NCBI GenBank assembly: GCA_959347315.1
Contig: OY365815.1
Coordinates: 11,852,459-11,916,458, forward strand
Length of the DNA stretch: 64,000 nucleotides
From: Bimastos eiseni
Lineage: Eukaryota; Annelida; Clitellata; Crassiclitellata; Lumbricidae
Reading direction: 5' to 3'
Shown one piece after another: positions 13,819-22,789 of the stretch. A program made the translations under genes and the position numbers. The notes beneath the pieces are model-generated. The model saw nothing but the letters and a program-made list of their open reading frames with translations, ran no database searches and was not told the origin of the DNA. Every line of letters begins with the position of its first letter. Position 1 is the first letter of the stretch.

Positions 13819-16800
13819 GGATGATGTTTATGATGATGATGAGGATGAGGATGGTGATGATTATGAGACACCGACGATGGTGATGATAATGATGACGATA
13901 ATGATGATGATCATCATGATGATGACGACGGCGGCGATGGTGGTGGTGATGATAATGATTATGATGTTGACGACGACGACGACGATGATGATGTTGATGA
14001 TGTCGATGTTGTTGAATTGATGCTGATTTTCATGCTGCTGCTGATTATATTGTCGATGATAATGGCGATGATGACATTGATCATGCTGATGACCTCTAAT
14101 GCGCTTTTATTGGATGACATGCAACAACCGCCGTCAACGTCATATATCTATTTTTGCAAGAGGGAGGGGAGTGTAACGAAGCTGATCTTCGTTATGAGCA
14201 GGAACTGATGTTTATCTGATTGTCATCTGTGCAGCCTTTCTTCAGAGCCAGATGGCTGATCGAGCCTTTAATGAATACTGGATCGGTCTCTATCAATACC
14301 ACGGTGGCAACGGGGAGTTTGGTTGGATCGACAACACCCACATCACGTTCACCAATTGGGGAAAGGGTGAACCAAATGGAGGCGTCGATGTTCGTACCAT
14401 ACCTTACCCTATTCATACCCTACCAATTTCATACCATACCCTATTTATACCTTACCTTAATCACATCTTAAGCGGATTTTATGGTTAGGCGTTGATGCTT
14501 TGCGCACGATTAAAATGGCGCCATGGCAGTTCTAATAACAGATTAGTGTTATTCGATCAATTGGTTAGTCAAAATTTAGATAACTCCACTCTAGCCTCAA
14601 AATGAATTTCGATTTAATAGATTAGGATAGATTTACAATAAGCTAAAATATATTAGTGAGATATTTCATGTTAATCAATCAGTCTTTTAGTGGGACTCAC
14701 TGGAGTGAACTCTATATACACCGTAAAATTAGTTAGTTAGATTAACAATGTACCCGCTCCGCAATTAACGTGAACTCTAATTAACTGTCTGCAGCCAATT
14801 ACTCTGCATAGCCGTAGGCCTACAGCGTGTGGCTTGTATTATTACACGCTCTTTATGGAGCAGTCTTCCACGTGACATTCGACCTGTTCAATTTGAATTC
14901 AAACAAGATTATATTCGAATCACTCCACAGGATATCACACCAACAGCATCTTTACGAGCTGTAAATTTGCGCTATTATGAAAAAATTGAATGCGGTTAAG
15001 TAATAATTGTTCGCAAATATGTATATATGTATTGTTCGCATTTTGTCATTGCTGTTGATTTTAAACTTGTAATGCTTTTGTTACCAGAGTTCCATGATTT
15101 GCTTTTGACGTCTTGTGTCGTTGTAGGAAGCATGCGTGGAAATGTATGCTGACGTAACCCGCGCCGGATCGTGGAATGATGGAATCTGCTCCTTCCTACA
15201 TCCCTACATTTGCATGCGTATGAAAGGTAGACCATCATAAGTGATTGGATAATTTTTAATAAATAATTCTGTTAAGTCAAGTGTATCAATTGTGCAAATA
15301 GTATGCTGTCTAGTACATACCTGTATTTTAATTCTAACAAGAAATATTCAGTTGTAATTACAATATTTCGTCACTTAGTCTAGCATTTATATTTCCATTG
15401 GTTCATTTATTAACTATTTCCTTGTTTATCTATTTATTCGTATCCACATTTTCTCATTTTCTCATTTTATTTCTTTTTCCATATAAGTTGCCCTATTCTT
15501 GATTGTTCCTTCCTTTGTTCATTCATTTTTGTACTTATTTAGCGCCTGCTAATTCTTTCATTGGTTCATGTAGGTGTACAATATGGACTTTTATGAAGCG
15601 CATGTATAAATCCATTATAATTATCGGTTTCATTATGGATGACACGCGTCAGTTCAAATCTTTTGCATAGCCACGTTAATAGCACTTTTGAGAGGTTTAA
15701 AATGCGCTTTAAAAGGTCCTGATTCATACATTATTTATCAATAAGATATGAATAGTAAGCTGAAATCTCAGCTCGACAACCATGCGCGTATTTACAATCA
15801 AGTGAGGTCATGTGTCTATGTCATGCAAACGTCATTTTCTTCTTCACAGATCCTGCGGTTACGTCACCGCCACCTGAGCCTGCCAATGACTGTCCCTCGG
15901 GGTTTGCCTTATATCGGAATAACTGCTACAAGGCGGATGCCACCACAAGGAGCTGGCAGGCTGCTGAGGACCAGTGCAAGGCGGAGGGAGGGCATCTGAC
16001 GAGCGTTGCCAATGGATACGAGATGGGCTTCCTCGTCTCTAAGTTCAAGGGCGTTGCCAACGATTTCTGGATTGGTCTTACGGATCAACAGGTCTGATCA
16101 GCCATTCGAGGCATCGGCTACTTTTTAATCTTAAGCCTGAAGAATGTGGCGATATCTTGTTCGCCGCAACGCTTTCGTGACCCTACGCTTAATCATCAGC
16201 AGGTGTACAACTCGCCTCTTGTTAGCACCACAAAGTCAAACATTACGAACCTGCTTAGTTCAGAGTTTATTGGTTAAAACAATAACTAATTCGTTAAAAG
16301 ATGAACAATGTTTGAACATGCTGCCTCCATTCTCAAATATTTGCATTCCTTCTTGCTCCTGCTTCTTGCACATTTTTTAAATCCACCGCACCGACCCATG
16401 CTCAACTCTTCCATTGCTACCCCCATTGTCCACTCAGCGCTCGATTACTCCAATCCTCGTTTCCTCAATCTTGAACCCACAAAAACCCAAGCGTCTGAAA
16501 CTTTTCCAAAACTTACTAGTCAGAGCGGTCACTAGAACGCCAAGGAAACATCAATATCACTCGTATGGTCCTCAAATCACTCCACTGGCTAAAATTTCCA
16601 GATCGAATCCACTTCAAAGTTCCATCGCTTACCTACAACTTCTTACAATACTCCAAGTTCTTTTCCAAGAGGCGAGTGGTACACAACTGCAGGAGATTAA
16701 GCGAAGAGTCACGATGCAGTTAACATTTATTACCGGAATATGATATCGCCCTTCTTCCAATATTTTTTGCTCAGAAGTGCACAGACACGCCTCGACGGCG

Positions 16801-19800
16801 CATTTGCAGTTTTACTGTAGAGCAATTGTGCGCGAAGGACTTGCTCAAGGTCCCTACACAGTGACTGACGCCTCGGACGAGGGTCGAACCCGCTCACTCA
16901 TCGCAAACTGAACGTTACGGTTTGACCGCTCTATCCAATCGGCCACTGTGCCACATTGAATAACATTGAATATACATGACGGGCATTTGGTCGAATCCGT
17001 GTCATAGATCGATCGCCGGGAATAAAATAAACGATGTTAGGGAATCAAATAAATAATGCTAGGGAATCAAATAAACGATGCTAGGGAATAAAATAAACGA
17101 TGCTAGGGAATCAAATAAATAATGCTAGGGAATCAAATAAACGATGCTAGGGAATAAAATAAATGATGCTTGGGAATAAAATAAATGATGCTACTGAATA
17201 AAATAAACGATGCTAGGGAATAAAATAAATGATGCTAGGGAATAAAATAAATGATGCTAGGGAATAAAATAAATGATGCTAGGGAATAAAATAAATGATG
17301 CTGGGGAATCAAATAAGTGATGCTAGGGAATCAAATAAACGATGCTAGGGAATCAAATAAATGATGCTTGGGAATAAAATAAATGATGCTGGTGAATCAA
17401 ATAAATGATGCTAGGGAATAATAAAAAAAACGATGCTAGGGAATAAAATAAATGATGCTGGTGAATAAAATAAATGATGCTAGGGAATAAAATAAATGAT
17501 GCTAGGGAATAAAATATCCGATGCTAGGGAATAAAATAAATGATGCTAGGGAATCAAATAAATGATGATACTGAATAAAATAAATGATGCTTGGGAATCA
17601 AATAAATGATGCTGGTGAATAAATGTGGTTTTTCATAGCTTATTTTGATTGCGAATGAAGCGTTTTTTTTATCTGCTTAGTCATATGGAAGATACGCATG
17701 GTCAGATGGAACGACCACTTCCTTCACCTACTGGGCAGGTGGGCAGCCGGATTTGACCGATGGAGGATGCGCCTTCATGAGCTACTCCCTATCTGGGTAC
17801 TGGGCCGACAGTAAATGCGATTCCTCCTATGCATCAGTCTGTAAAATAACAAGAGGTACCTAAATCATCTGGATGCATGTGTGTAATAAGTTTTTTAAAA
17901 GACGCATCCATGACAAGGATGATATGCGTAAATTTTACACTCTCTACTTAAATAACCGCTGGAGGAAAGTCAAGGTCAGATGATCAACCGCTTAATGCAC
18001 GAAAGAGTGAGTTTAAGGATCTCTCAGCAGGAGTACTGTACCATAAAAGAATTTTTTCATCATAATGGTCATGATCAACGTCGTCGTCGTCATCATCACA
18101 ATAACCACCTTAATCAGCAGCAACATCTTAGTCATCATCACCAATATGGGATTCATCAAATCGATAACACTTATCACATAAAAACATGATTAAGCATCGC
18201 ATCACTGTCGTCTATAATTAATCCTTCCTCGATACACTCTGCAAATTGTTATGGAATACTTATATATAGCGCCACTCAATATCAGAGGCGCTTACGCCAC
18301 AACACATACGTAGAACAGTAACATCTTCAGGCGCCTCCGGAAGGCGTAACAACCGCAACATTTTGGTAAATTTGACTTAACATCTAACATTTTAGTGGCA
18401 CCACCTTACACGAGGCCACCTGAGGTCGGCCTCTGTCCCTCTGACAACGTCGGGGACAACTGGATTGAGTTCGGGGGCCAGTGCTACCTGTTCCGTTCTG
18501 CGGAGGCGCTGACCCAGGCGGATGCTGGCCAGGCCTGTCAGACTCGGAGGAGTGCCTTGGTTTCAATCCACAGCGAAGAGGAGAACCAATTCATCTACAC
18601 CCATCTGCAACCAAACACCATCACCCCTCAGTGGATCGGTCTGCTGCGAAGCACATCAGGTGAGGGTCTCATCCGGTTACCATCACTGTCACAGGGTTGA
18701 TTATTATGATTATGTATCGGTATTCCCATATTACGTTTCAACAGCGGTTCCCAATCTTTTCCATGCTCCGCTCCCTTGGGAAATGTTTGATTAATGTTCG
18801 CATCTATGCTTAAGTGATATCACATTTGAAGACGAGTACATGAGATTGTTATTTTTTGATCCACCACTGAAACTTATGCTTACAAGTCATAAGTTTACAA
18901 TACTGCTTGGAATAAACATCTACGTCTTACCCATGCTTAGACATTCAGACAGCTCAACAATTTAGAAAGCATTATCAATTCATTCTTGCGATCCATATTT
19001 CCTTCTTTGTCGCACACTTGAAATGTCATGTCGTGCCTCCTGGCGGTGCGTGCAACGCAGTTTGGGTGCCTATGCATTTAATATATTCTATGTGCCGAGG
19101 ACTTATAAACATTAAAAACGTTGAAGGAACTCTTCATATTTATCGGTCATTGTGTGTAGATGATTCATGCGTCAATATTAAGACCGCACTTCTCAAAAGT
19201 TCTATAGAGCTGTGCAAACGAGCTTTCTTCTAAGTTTAAGTAGAAACACGTAAACAAAGGGTATGGTAAGTCTCTATAGAAACTCGTAGCAAAGGGTCTG
19301 ATGTGTTAGAACCCTGTGAACAATTACCATGTTGCGTTTTTATGGAAACGTGTGAGCAATTGTATTGAAGAGTTTCTATGGAGACGTGTAAACAGATATT
19401 TATGTTGCCCTTGCATTTACCTGCTAAGATGAATTCTTCTGGAGCGATGGGTCGTCTATGGCCTTCTTCAACTGGAACGACGGTGAACCGAACAACGGAG
19501 CCGAAGGAGATGAGAATTGCGTCGAGATGGTGATGTATGGAAACAGCAAATGGAACGACGTCTCCTGCAAGAACACCTACGGATACATCTGCAAGAAGTC
19601 ACAAGGTAGGGGCAACAGAAGGAGGAAGGGGGAGAGAGCGGACGTAGTGGGGTGAACGAGCGGTCGACAGGGAACAAGAGAGGATGCGGAGAAGCAGCAG
19701 CAAAGAAGATGGCAAAAGAGATGATGATTAAGATGACAATGGAGATGATGATTGGGGCGACAATAGAGGCGACAATTGAGATGACAACAATGACAATAAA

Positions 19801-21558
19801 GGTGACAATGGAGACGACAGTAGAGTTGACAATATCACCCAGATGTGACAATATATAGATGACGGCGACGACGATGACGATGACGATGATGACAATGATG
19901 ACGGTGGTGGTTGTGGTGGTATTGATGATTATGATGATGATGACGACGATGACGACGATGATGATGATTTTATTCCCAAATAATTTCTTTAGCCCATCAT
20001 AGTTTATTAAATCAATCTAATCTGTTTTTGCTATTAATGGCCTATTGTCTAGATCTTCATGAATATAAATATATGATACAAAAATTGATATGGAAGCAAA
20101 AGAGGATGCGAAAATTATGAGAAGGTGGAGAGGAGGAGAAACCAGAAACGAATGGATACAGGTTCCTTGGTCTACCAGGGAGATGCAACGGATATGAGAT
20201 ATGAGCCTTCATTTTACCTACACTGGATATACAAAGGTGACTGGACGGCCGTCTCACTCGCCGTCTAGCCTTCCCTCTGGCAGTGAATAGAACTACATGA
20301 ACACTGTGCACATTTTATGCTTGAGTTCTCTATGGGGCGCAAGAGTAGCAGAAATTTCAAAACATACCTATACCTTAACGTAGATATAAATGACAGTTTA
20401 ACACGCTGACCAATAGATTGTCACGAACCCATAAAAAATATAACTTAATCGACGTAATTAATAATTAATTATTGTGGTGCATTATGGTAATATAGTCTAT
20501 GTTGTATATGTTAAATCAGTCATTAGCTCGAATACGACCCTTGGACCGGCGACTACCCCTCCGGTCGTGGCTTCAACAGCTCCACCGACCCCATCCCCGT
20601 CAACGGGTACGACACCTCCAAAGACGACCCTCATCGTAACGTCCCCTTCTACCGCCAAGTCAACGGTCATCGAATTACCAGCGCCCACACCAGCGCCCGC
20701 AGGTCAGTTTGTGGTCTTCGCAATGAAAATTTAATCTCTAATCTCTGGCCTAATTTTATTTAAAGGAATTTACCTGTATTCATCCGGTCTGCTGTGCTTA
20801 TAGGGCAGGGCATTCTCAGCCTCACATTCTCACCCACACTATATTTGTGCAGCATCGTAGGCCTACCTATACTCTGTTGTTGGCATACCACTTGGAATGC
20901 GCTTCCTCTGGACCTCCGGCTTTTACCTGGAAACTCTTTATCTTCTTTCTACTCTTTTCTTAAATCTGCCCTCTTTGGCCGTTGTTGGCTGTGTAGATTT
21001 ATTAGAGTTTTTTGGGTGATTGACTGATTGATTTATTATATTTAGTCTATTAAAATAGTTTTTTTTACTTTCTTACGGCCTGACATCGTAGGTAGTGGTT
21101 GGTTTTATTGGTACAGAAGGTTGCATGTGTGCTTAAAATCGTTAGAGGCCTAAGCATTGCATTTATCTATTATCTTTTAAAGTTAAGTAAGGTGCAGTAG
21201 GACTACAGTACACGTATATCACTTCACAGTATGACAGTGCAGTAATTTTGTGTGTGTTTAGTCTAGCATTGATTACTATGGGTTAGTAATTTAGTGTAGT
21301 CAAATGAGATATGGACCGGGATGTACAGCTCTCTCTCTCTCTCTCTCTCTTGCTATAGGTTCTTCATCGCTGTCAACCAGTGCAATCGTCGGCATCGTTT
21401 TCGGCTGCGTAGCTCTCGGAATGATCCTAGTCTTCATCGGGCTCATGTACCTGTCTCGCAAGCGCAGAATCACTTCAGGTTTCGACAATCCAACATATCC
21501 CACCTCGTCGTCCGTTAAGGTTACTAACTCAGCCGACGGCTCAGAGAGCACAGCATAA
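1671..21558 (+). CDS. Multi-CTLD transmembrane C-type lectin receptor (mannose-receptor-like), 3' part of gene
   Basis: Nineteen exons: 1671-1786, 2526-2665, 3536-3738, 4303-4430, 5052-5104, 5688-5933, 6433-6483, 7508-7707, 11057-11130, 12323-12423, 13335-13595, 14235-14389, 15127-15226, 15850-16091, 17681-17855, 18396-18659, 19429-19605, 20520-20702, 21359-21558. They sum to 3069 nt, an open frame of 1022 residues plus stop, with AG/GT borders and matching phases throughout. The donor at 14390 (gttcgt) is the weakest. Order of parts: six C-type lectin domains separated by Pro/Thr-rich linkers, a Ser/Thr/Pro stalk, a transmembrane helix and a 35-residue cytosolic tail. This arrangement is typical of endocytic lectin receptors of the MRC1/PLA2R type. 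The first exon enters in phase 0, so signal peptide and N-terminal domains lie upstream of the window. No ricin-type or FN2 domain is seen here, so orthology to MRC1 itself is not established. Confidence 0.88.
3626..5933 (+). CDS. CTLD B (end of 3536-3738, then 4303-4430, 5052-5104, 5688-5933)
   Basis: After a linker (GETRPTTVPTQPAQG) the domain starts CANGWQPLGDNYCFL, continues with LVSIHNMDEENQI and SGDFWIGLNAID, and ends TWNAIECTNLRNWICK. The loop between WSDG and DGKDCVDM is unusually long and basic, with no EPN/QPD triplet. WND is replaced by WNA. Calcium-dependent sugar binding is therefore unlikely. Confidence 0.85.
3744..3870. repeat. CAT/CGT triplet microsatellite
   Basis: Starts within 10 nt of the donor after exon 3738. 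Mostly (cat)n with cgt interruptions. It produces a false His/Ser-rich ORF that runs on from the real exon. Confidence 0.9.
6433..6483 (+). CDS. Linker micro-exon of the lectin receptor
   Basis: A 51-nt exon, phase 1 at both ends, encoding GMSPTVATTTSAPSAGP. It is flanked by attag at the acceptor and gtaagt at the donor. It is a Thr/Ser/Pro spacer between CTLD B and CTLD C. Because it is symmetric it could be skipped without a frameshift. Confidence 0.75.
7508..13400 (+). CDS. CTLD C (7508-7707, 11057-11130, 12323-12423, start of 13335-13595)
   Basis: Reads CAPDTDDWKFFNGRCYLF, NLVSIHSVDEQRFIEGQ, AFNFWIGLTDLNNQLAW, NWNEGQPDNAGGMELC, GLWNDAHC..YPFIC. QPD plus WND is the signature of galactose-type Ca-dependent CTLDs. 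The 3.35-kb intron after 7707 hosts a mariner-like element with an LTR inside, a second TIR element and a tetranucleotide array. Confidence 0.87.
7836..9470 (+). mobile_element. Mariner/Tc1-like DNA transposon, interrupted by an LTR
   Basis: Terminal inverted repeats start cagggtgggccaaaaatgta and end ggttac..ggctcaccctg, flanked by ta on both sides (7834-7835, 9471-9472). Inverted similarity continues inward for about 200 bp (e.g. the aaaatcagtggttgcactc region). An ORF at 8401-8589 reads GSGRQKSIGTRTNIEHVDEL and ISAELNISRTSVKRIV. This is the N-terminal helix-turn-helix region of mariner-type transposases. The rest of the transposase is missing: the frame stops just before the inserted LTR. 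Confidence 0.85.
8615..9206 (+). mobile_element. Solo LTR (592 bp) inside the mariner-like element
   Basis: Begins TGTAACCG and ends TTCTTACA with a 4-bp target duplication taac at 8611-8614 and 9207-9210. Contains a TATA-like ttataa near 8891 and an aataaag signal near 9081. A related LTR lies in opposite orientation at 52645-53268. No internal retroelement genes are beside it. Confidence 0.8.
9471..10291. mobile_element. Non-autonomous TIR element (about 820 bp)
   Basis: Ends tactgtcccgatgataagtg and, inverted, tacactgtctccagaagaaa, both followed inward by gtggacccc. It shares its flanking ta with the mariner-like element to its left. No transposase domain was recognised; the single 67-codon ORF (10054-10257) has no recognisable motif. 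Confidence 0.7.
10550..10985. repeat. atcc-rich array with a 140-bp higher-order period
   Basis: Short atccatccattaaccc units. The marker taatctaatcatctaatctc recurs starting near 10610, 10750 and 10890, i.e. every 140 bp. Confidence 0.85.
11595..11960. repeat. gact microsatellite with interspersed 32-bp unit
   Basis: (gact)n runs separate four copies of a block containing ggatgagcggactgccaa, the last copy diverged (aacgagcggactgccaa). Intronic. Confidence 0.85.
12009..12755. repeat. Direct repeat pair flanking a lectin exon
   Basis: About 105 bp beginning ttttcagtaaaatgacgatt (12009-12120) recurs near-identically at 12645-12755. Exon 12323-12423 lies between the two copies. Confidence 0.85.
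13195..13325. repeat. gatt/ggtt tetranucleotide array
   Basis: Ends 10 nt before the acceptor AG of exon 13335 and so replaces the usual polypyrimidine tract with a G/T-rich one. Confidence 0.85.
13401..15226 (+). CDS. CTLD D (end of 13335-13595, then 14235-14389, 15127-15226)
   Basis: Linker APGGVTVTTTPAPPMPG, then YCPTGYLSYGNKCFKF, YSLASISDHWENG, EYWIGLYQYHGGNGEFGWI, NWGKGEPNGGVDEACVEM, SWNDGIC..HPYICM. EPN plus WND predicts mannose-type Ca-dependent sugar binding. The donor after 14389 is gttcgt, weak but needed to keep phase 0 into the next exon, whose acceptor is ttgtag. Confidence 0.87.
13655..14095. repeat. gat/gac triplet array
   Basis: Imperfect (gatgat)n with gac, gtt and ggc variants in the intron after exon 13595. 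Opposite-strand ORFs here (His-rich) are artefacts. Confidence 0.9.
15850..17855 (+). CDS. CTLD E (15850-16091, 17681-17855)
   Basis: Pro-rich linker (PAVTSPPPEPAND), then CPSGFALYRNNCYKADATT, GGHLTSVANGYEMG, NDFWIGLTDQQ, FTYWAGGQPDLTDGGC, GYWADSKCDSSYASVCK. QPD is present, but WND is replaced by WAD, so calcium ligation is doubtful. The intervening 1.59-kb intron carries a LINE ORF2 piece, a tRNA-derived SINE and a 22-bp minisatellite. Confidence 0.87.
16370..16722 (+). mobile_element. LINE ORF2 fragment (reverse-transcriptase C-terminal region)
   Basis: Translation across two frames gives SERSLERQ followed by MVLKSLHWLKFPDRIHFKV and LTYNFLQY. This matches the LKSLHWLPVxxRIxFK signature of CR1/L2-type LINE proteins, as known from the family. 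Frameshifted and truncated. Confidence 0.7.
16723..16957 (-). mobile_element. tRNA-derived SINE, copy 1
   Basis: On the minus strand: gtggcacagtggccgattgg (A-box region), then agcgggttcgaccc (B box), a tRNA-unrelated body, and a tail ending attccggtaataaatg. The same element is at 45246-45484 on the plus strand. Confidence 0.85.
17025..17622. repeat. 22-bp minisatellite (aataaaataaatgatgctag)
   Basis: About 27 tandem copies with aaataaacgatgctaggg variants; ends about 60 bp before the acceptor of exon 17681. Confidence 0.93.
18396..19605 (+). CDS. CTLD F (18396-18659, 19429-19605)
   Basis: Reads CPSDNVGDNWIEFGGQCYLF, ALVSIHSEEENQFIYTHL, PQWIGLLRSTSG, FNWNDGEPNNGAEGDENC, SKWNDVSCKNTYGYICKK. 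It has both EPN and WND and intact cysteines, so it is the most canonical mannose-type domain here, closest to the membrane. Exon phases are 1 in and 1 out, making the two-exon domain a symmetric cassette. Confidence 0.9.
19665..19972. repeat. gatgac/gacaat imperfect triplet-hexamer array
   Basis: Starts about 60 nt after the donor of exon 19605. Purine-rich plus strand. Confidence 0.85.
20520..20702 (+). CDS. Mucin-like stalk exon of lectin receptor
   Basis: 183-nt exon, phase 1 at both ends, acceptor ttaaatcag, donor gtcagt. It encodes a stalk rich in Thr, Pro and Ser (NTTLGPATTPPVVASTAPPT onward), likely O-glycosylated. It sits between CTLD F and the membrane helix. Confidence 0.75.
20870..21005 (+). 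mobile_element. LINE ORF2 C-terminal scrap
   Basis: Reads TTWNALPLDLRLLPGNSLSS then FYSFLKSALFGR, resembling the WNxLPxxIR..SFKxxLK end of CR1/Jockey-type ORF2. Intronic relic, followed by a gattgatt tail near 21020. Confidence 0.6.
21359..21558 (+). CDS. Transmembrane and cytosolic-tail exon of lectin receptor
   Basis: Acceptor tgctatag after a CT-rich tract. It encodes a 24-residue hydrophobic helix (AIVGIVFGCVALGMILVFIG), a stop-transfer cluster SRKRR, then a tail with GFDNPTYP and the stop at 21556. FxNPxY is a known clathrin-adaptor sorting motif (LDL-receptor type), so uptake of ligand by endocytosis is inferred. Confidence 0.9.
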
Positions 21559-21675
21559 CGTTACAATCGCTAGATGTAGCGGGAATCAAACCCCAAAGAA
21601 ACTCCCACTTGAATTGCCTGAAGTTTGCGCCATCAGACGATGCAGATAAACTTGGTTACTGTGTTTCAACTTTTA

Positions 21676-21681
21676 AATAAA
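21676..21681 (+). promoter_or_regulatory. Poly(A) signal of lectin gene
   Basis: aataaa 118 nt after the stop codon, the first canonical signal downstream. Another pair of signals (tttatt / aataaa, one per strand) lies at 22497-22510. Confidence 0.65.
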
Positions 21682-22789
21682 CTTGCAGAATATACGACCA
21701 TGTGATGTCTTATCATGTATCACATCGCACGTTATAAAATCCGTTAAGTTCGTGTTCATATGATATCAATTAAAGTATTCATGATTATACGAATATACGA
21801 GTATAATATGTGTATCTTGACTTAAATTATGTAGTTAGGTTATGGTTAAACTTAAACTATGTCATTGTCCGTAATTGGGCCTATTTATGTATATGCAAGA
21901 AGACGCCTGTTCTAACCACAGCTGTTCATTAAATGCAGATAATGTCGACGTGAGTCCATAATATGCCTATATGCATACTTAGTGACAAAATGTTATTAAT
22001 TGTCAGCATTTATATGAGTATATTTATATTTATGCATTTAAGACTAAAAATGGCAACAATATATATGGCAGCTAATTTTATGAAACTGTGTTTGATTATC
22101 ATTCACGTACATGAAAGTATATAATTATAGCGCCACACCTTTGATGAAATTACCACATTATATAAAATTGTCTACCTATCCGGTCAACCATTTGTGCATC
22201 CAGTCAAGTGATCCGTCAGTGCATTCATCCATTCACTCATTTATTATTCAAACCATCCTTCCAGTCATCCGTTTATTCATCCGTTTACAAATTCTTCTGT
22301 TAGTTCTTGTGTCTATGAATTCGATATACGAAGTTTGGCTGTATTTGCCATTAACTGCCTCTAAACTGCGGTATAAATGTATACAAAAGTTTCAAATCTT
22401 GGTCCAATCGCTCCAATAATCGTAAAAACGTCTACTCCATCGTGGATAATTTTCTCATGACCAGAATTCATTCTCAATAAAGTCAAAGACAAGAATTTAT
22501 TGTGAATAAAACCAATTGAAATAGTGTAACTCTTAGCGTAGACCTGTATCAGTCTGTATAATCAACTCGAAGAGAGCTTTCAGTAATACAGTCACATGCA
22601 CTGAAGCAATTACAAAAGACCTTACTTACTCGGTGGATAAGAGACTGGCGAGAGTTCTTCTGACACAGAACCTGTAGTCGTTAATCTGGAATAAATACTG
22701 ATTTCAGAAGGACTATACAAGAGCTGCAAGTGTCAATCTGGAACAGTTCCTAGCATTGGTTATAACACACAGGCAGTGGACTGAGGTGT

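Noticed and set aside
14830..14990. LINE ORF2 end (SLWSSLPRDIRPVQFEFKQ)
   Set aside because: Resembles the LWNSLPxxIR motif but has no second motif to confirm it.
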